Below, in pieces: positions 40,721 through 42,704 of a stretch of 42,704 nucleotides of DNA. Origin of the DNA: JBFXAN01 sp050184225 (GTDB taxonomy: Bacteria; Chloroflexota; Dehalococcoidia; CAUJGQ01); contig JBFXAN010000043.1 in NCBI GenBank assembly GCA_050184225.1, positions 1-42,704 on the forward strand, read 5' to 3'. How positions within the stretch are numbered: position 1 is the first letter of the stretch; each line of letters starts with the position of its first letter. The position numbers and the translations under genes were made by a program. Under the pieces are notes generated by a model. The model had not been told where the DNA came from, made no database searches, and saw only the letters and a program-made list of their open reading frames with translations.

Positions 40721-40762
40721 TGTCGGGAAGAGTGAGGCAGCGATGTGGGGCAATATACCGTC
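40721..40762. promoter_or_regulatory. Tandem operator upstream of the PNPOx-acyl-CoA synthetase operon
   Basis: TGTCGGGAAGAGTGAGGCA (40721-40739) and TGTGGGGCAATATACCGTC (40744-40762) start 23 bp apart. A weaker third element may start at 40767, and a CCCGACA half-site lies at 40789-40795. It is shared between the divergent PNPOx-like gene and the dead bactofilin-like gene. Confidence 0.65.
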
Positions 40763-40847
40763 CTCGTTCCGGGAAACACGCGACGCGGCCCGACAGACGC
40801 GCGCGACCGGCCCCACACACCGATAGCGAAGCGAAAGGGGCGAACCA

Positions 40848-41426
40848 TGACTTGGCGAGTGGTGGCGTAGTTCCTGCTGCTGTTCGCGTCGCTAACCGAC
40901 GCAGTGGCAGCGCAGGGTCAAACGGGGGAGACGAGGACGACTTGCTACTACACGTCAAGGGCAACGTGTACATCACCGCGGGCGAGCAAGTTGATTCCGC
41001 CATCGTGATCAGCGCCGATGCTGTTATCGAGGACACAGTGCACGACCTCCTGCCGGGGTCGACGGTCGAGAACATCTCCCTCTACCGCAGCGAATTCGAG
41101 GGGGTGGAGAGTGCGACGGTCTTCGCCGAGGACCACAAACGGTGGGGTTGGATTCAGTGAGTCTTTTCATTGATGGTTCTGGCCAAGCTGCTCTTGGCCG
41201 ATCAAGGCAGCCGCCAGTTCGTCGGTGAGGCCCGCACAGCGGCCACCGGACCGGCGAGACGATTCTGGCTGACGTGGTCGTTGGCGTGGCGCAGCCGATC
41301 ATCGAGGCGCTCGCCCTCACGATGTTGATCGGCATCCTGCTGGGCTTCGGCAACCTATTCGTCCTAATTTCCATCGCCTGGTTCGCCAGCAACTGGGTGG
41401 CCGAATCGATCTGGGTGCAGCGCTGA
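40848..41426 (+). pseudogene. Decayed copy of the bactofilin-like membrane protein
   Basis: A start at ATG 40848 reads MTWRVVA, then TAG, then a signal-peptide-like FLLLFASLTDAVAAQ. The frame then shifts to LLLHVKGNVYITAGEQVDSAIVISADAVIEDTV, which matches the beta repeat of the intact protein at 27299-28216. Further on, other frames show RQFVGEARTAATG and LTMLIGILLGFGNLFVLISI, matching its membrane helices, up to TGA 41424. So there is at least one stop, two frameshifts and a deletion in the repeat. Orientation is opposite to the intact copy. Confidence 0.7.
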
Positions 41427-41601
41427 CCCTTTGGTCCCCTGCGCTCGATCAAGTCGAGCATCCATGTCCGCCGACGGCGATCGGGCGACTGGCGCTCCAA
41501 ACGGTCGCCTAGATCCCGGTGGTTGGTGGTGTAGTGGTGCTTACTCGCCGGTACGCTCCGCACCAGGGCGCTCGCCTACCACTTCCACCGCAATCGACCA
41601 G

Positions 41602-41633
41602 GTGCGCCGGGTGGCCGCAGCCACCCGGCGCAC
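41602..41633. repeat. Perfect 14-bp hairpin with 4-base loop
   Basis: GTGCGCCGGGTGGC at 41602-41615 is exactly inverted at 41620-41633. No T-run follows on either side. It lies in a stretch (41427-41747) where I see no gene. It may be a terminator-like or REP-like element. Confidence 0.6.
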
Positions 41634-41747
41634 GTACACCTCCCGACTGGGCGGCATCTGGACGGCTGACTATGGGAGCGGACACGGGCTTGTGATGCGC
41701 AACTTGCGGGAGTTGAACGTCCTCTGGCGCAACGACACGCGGGCGAC

Positions 41748-42049
41748 GTGGCGAAGGAGCAGCGGGTGCTCGTCCAGGGCGGTCTACTGTTGCTCGAGAT
41801 GCACACCGCGGATGCCGTACGCCGGATGGAGGAGGCGCCGTCCATCTGGCAGTCATCAGAACAGGAACTCTTCTCGCCGCGACCGCGGCCCTAAGTCAGT
41901 ATGGGGAGAGCATTCAAGCCTTCGGTGACGACGCGTACCGGTCACTGTTACGGGAGTACGGGTTCGTGCTGCAGGGGGTTCGTCCTGCCTTGGACGGAGC
42001 AGGCGAGCCTGACTACTTTGTGGCGCTGGCCGGCAGCGCGAGCGCGTAG
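41748..42049 (+). pseudogene. Remnant of a SAM-dependent methyltransferase
   Basis: Two pieces in different frames resemble the C-terminal half of a class I methyltransferase. From 41748: AKEQRVLVQGGLLLLEMHTA ... SSEQELFSPRP, ended by TAA 41892-41894. From about 41894: SQYGESIQAFGDDAYRSLLREYGFVLQG ... DYFVALAGS, ended by TAG 42047-42049. The middle and the SAM-binding N-terminal half are missing. Assignment rests on recalled family pattern. Confidence 0.5.
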
Positions 42050-42426
42050 CGAGTGTGTGCTCGATGCTGGTTCGACGCGCCGCGCCGCGTGGGGCTAGAG
42101 TCCATCCCCAGATTGTCCCGCAGCTCGCACACCGGCCGACTCGTCGGTCGCCGGTCTCTTCGCACAAGGCCATCCTCTATTCGGGGCGGTGTACGACTGA
42201 CCGTGTCCAACCCGGATGAAACAGCTCGTCCATGCAATGCATCGAATTGAACCCCACTTACTCGAAGCGCTCGATATCCATCCGCTCCGAACAACAGGCA
42301 CGGGATTAGATCGATTCGAGTAGTAGCTTCGATCGTCATTCGAGCAACGGCTGCCACGCTTTCCGCCATAGCCCGCCCCTCTCCCGCACGAACACGGCAG
42401 CGGGAGGGTCCGAAGGGGGACAAGCA
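42050..42426. other. Stretch without recognisable gene
   Basis: Both strands were read and the open frames look non-coding, with mixed composition and no ribosome site. It may be older decayed sequence between the methyltransferase remnant and the small secreted protein. Confidence 0.5.
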
Positions 42427-42597
42427 GTGGATCGTCGCGTACTTCTGACCATAGCCCTCGTGGCGATCATGGCGGGGGCACCCCTATCGCGATGTGCAGC
42501 TATAGCCCAGCCGTCCGGCTTCGCAACCGCCCCGAGCACGGCGACCACTGCCAACTCACTGATGCCAGCATCACCTAAGGCGACTGATGTGGGTTAG
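42427..42597 (+). CDS. Small secreted protein, possibly truncated by the adjoining IS
   Basis: This is a 56-residue frame. Residues 1-29 form a signal peptide (VDRRVLLTIALVAIMAGAPL ... AIAQ), followed by a Ser/Thr/Ala-rich mature part. GTG 42427 is preceded by AAGGGGGA. The coding character ends near 42575, and the stop lies 60 bp before a transposase start. It may be the front end of a larger secreted protein interrupted by the insertion sequence. Confidence 0.5.
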   Translation: MDRRVLLTIALVAIMAGAPLSRCAAIAQPSGFATAPSTATTANSLMPASPKATDVG

Positions 42598-42620
42598 TGA
42601 GATGAGTTGGCAGAGTGAAT

Positions 42621-42669
42621 CCTCGGTCGGATGGTGGTTGTTGCGAGGCAACGACCATGACGACCGAGG
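42621..42669 (+). promoter_or_regulatory. Hairpin covering the transposase start codon
   Basis: CCTCGGTCG at 42621-42629 pairs with CGACCGAGG at 42661-42669. The inner GGTTGTTGC pairs with GCAACGACC with one G-U. The ATG at 42657 lies in the internal loop, so the start codon would be occluded in the mRNA. Confidence 0.5.
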
Positions 42670-42704
42670 ACTTGCTCATTGTACTGTTCTGCGCGATCGA
42701 CGAT
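42657..42704 (+). CDS. Transposase N-terminus (runs off window edge)
   Basis: Sixteen codons are visible: MTTEDLLIVLFCAIDD. This resembles the start of transposases of the IS982/IS4-like DDE group, which begin with a short acidic helix and an F-C-x-x-D-D pattern. The rest lies outside the window, so the family cannot be settled. I could not identify the left terminal repeat with confidence; it probably lies between 42560 and 42620. Confidence 0.5.
   Translation, partial: MTTEDLLIVLFCAIDD

Noticed and set aside
11938..42000. Classical FNR/NnrR or DosR boxes
   Set aside because: No TTGAT-N4-ATCAA site stood out, and the repeated element lacks the DosR GGGAC-N4-GTCCC spacing.
1..42704. CRISPR array or toxin-antitoxin pair
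   Set aside because: The only regular short repeats are the intergenic operators, which have no spacer-repeat series. No small gene pair has toxin or antitoxin features.

Overview
The window is GC-rich, densely packed bacterial DNA. The gene content suggests a member of the Chloroflexota, probably of the Thermomicrobia/Sphaerobacter type: many universal stress proteins (USPs), a clade II type NosZ, and a TreT-like trehalose synthase. The taxon is inferred from gene content only. I saw no rRNA or tRNA gene, CRISPR array or phage module. An insertion sequence begins at the right edge.

Layout. 1-177 is the tail of a small Cys-rich protein. 357-6083 (+) is a stress operon: dodecin, tandem USP, two small proteins, BON protein, His-rich protein, Hsp20 and a release-factor-like protein of the Balon/Rv2629 type. 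6187-8961 (-) holds two hybrid histidine kinases. 9266-11856 has a membrane-anchored protein, a hemerythrin-like protein, a USP and a small membrane protein. 12109-17917 (+) is a compact nitrous oxide reductase cluster: nosZ, a membrane-domain/NosD fusion, nosF and nosY. 18426-20344 (-) is a two-component system whose GAF domain keeps the heme-ligand positions of mycobacterial DosS. 20472-26679 (-) carries an APH/P-loop kinase, a TreT-YHS fusion, HMA and SHOCT proteins, GNAT, a USP with a zinc-ribbon tail and a CxxC mini-protein. 26876-30645 has a winged-helix protein, a bactofilin-like membrane protein, flavodoxin and an MgtE-type transporter. 30739-35886 has an SRPBCC protein, a PEP synthase cut by an in-frame TGA, a membrane protein and a USP. 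36057-40652 (-) has DUF302, a broken BON gene, an ADP-forming acyl-CoA synthetase with a GNAT domain, a USP remnant and a PNPOx-like flavoprotein. 40848-42704 is decaying DNA with two pseudogenes, then the IS edge.

The main discovery is a shared regulatory element. At least fourteen intergenic sites carry two, once three, 19-bp imperfect palindromes of the form TGTCGGG-N5-CCCGACA. They repeat at 22-23 bp, so each operator spans about 41-42 bp. They lie mostly 50-140 bp upstream of the transcription units listed above. They tie USPs, Hsp20, the ribosome-hibernation-like factor, N2O reduction, central-carbon enzymes and metal-binding mini-proteins into one apparent regulon. The embedded NarL-type regulator with its DosS-like kinase is the obvious candidate controller.

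Together this looks like a chloroflexotan counterpart of the actinobacterial DosR dormancy regulon, expanded to include N2O respiration. The operator differs from the DosR box, in which GGG and CCC are 8 bases apart rather than 5. Several members are broken: both BON genes, the PEP synthase, one bactofilin-like copy and one USP. All coordinates and alignments were made by eye. Family assignments rest on recalled motifs, not on a database search.
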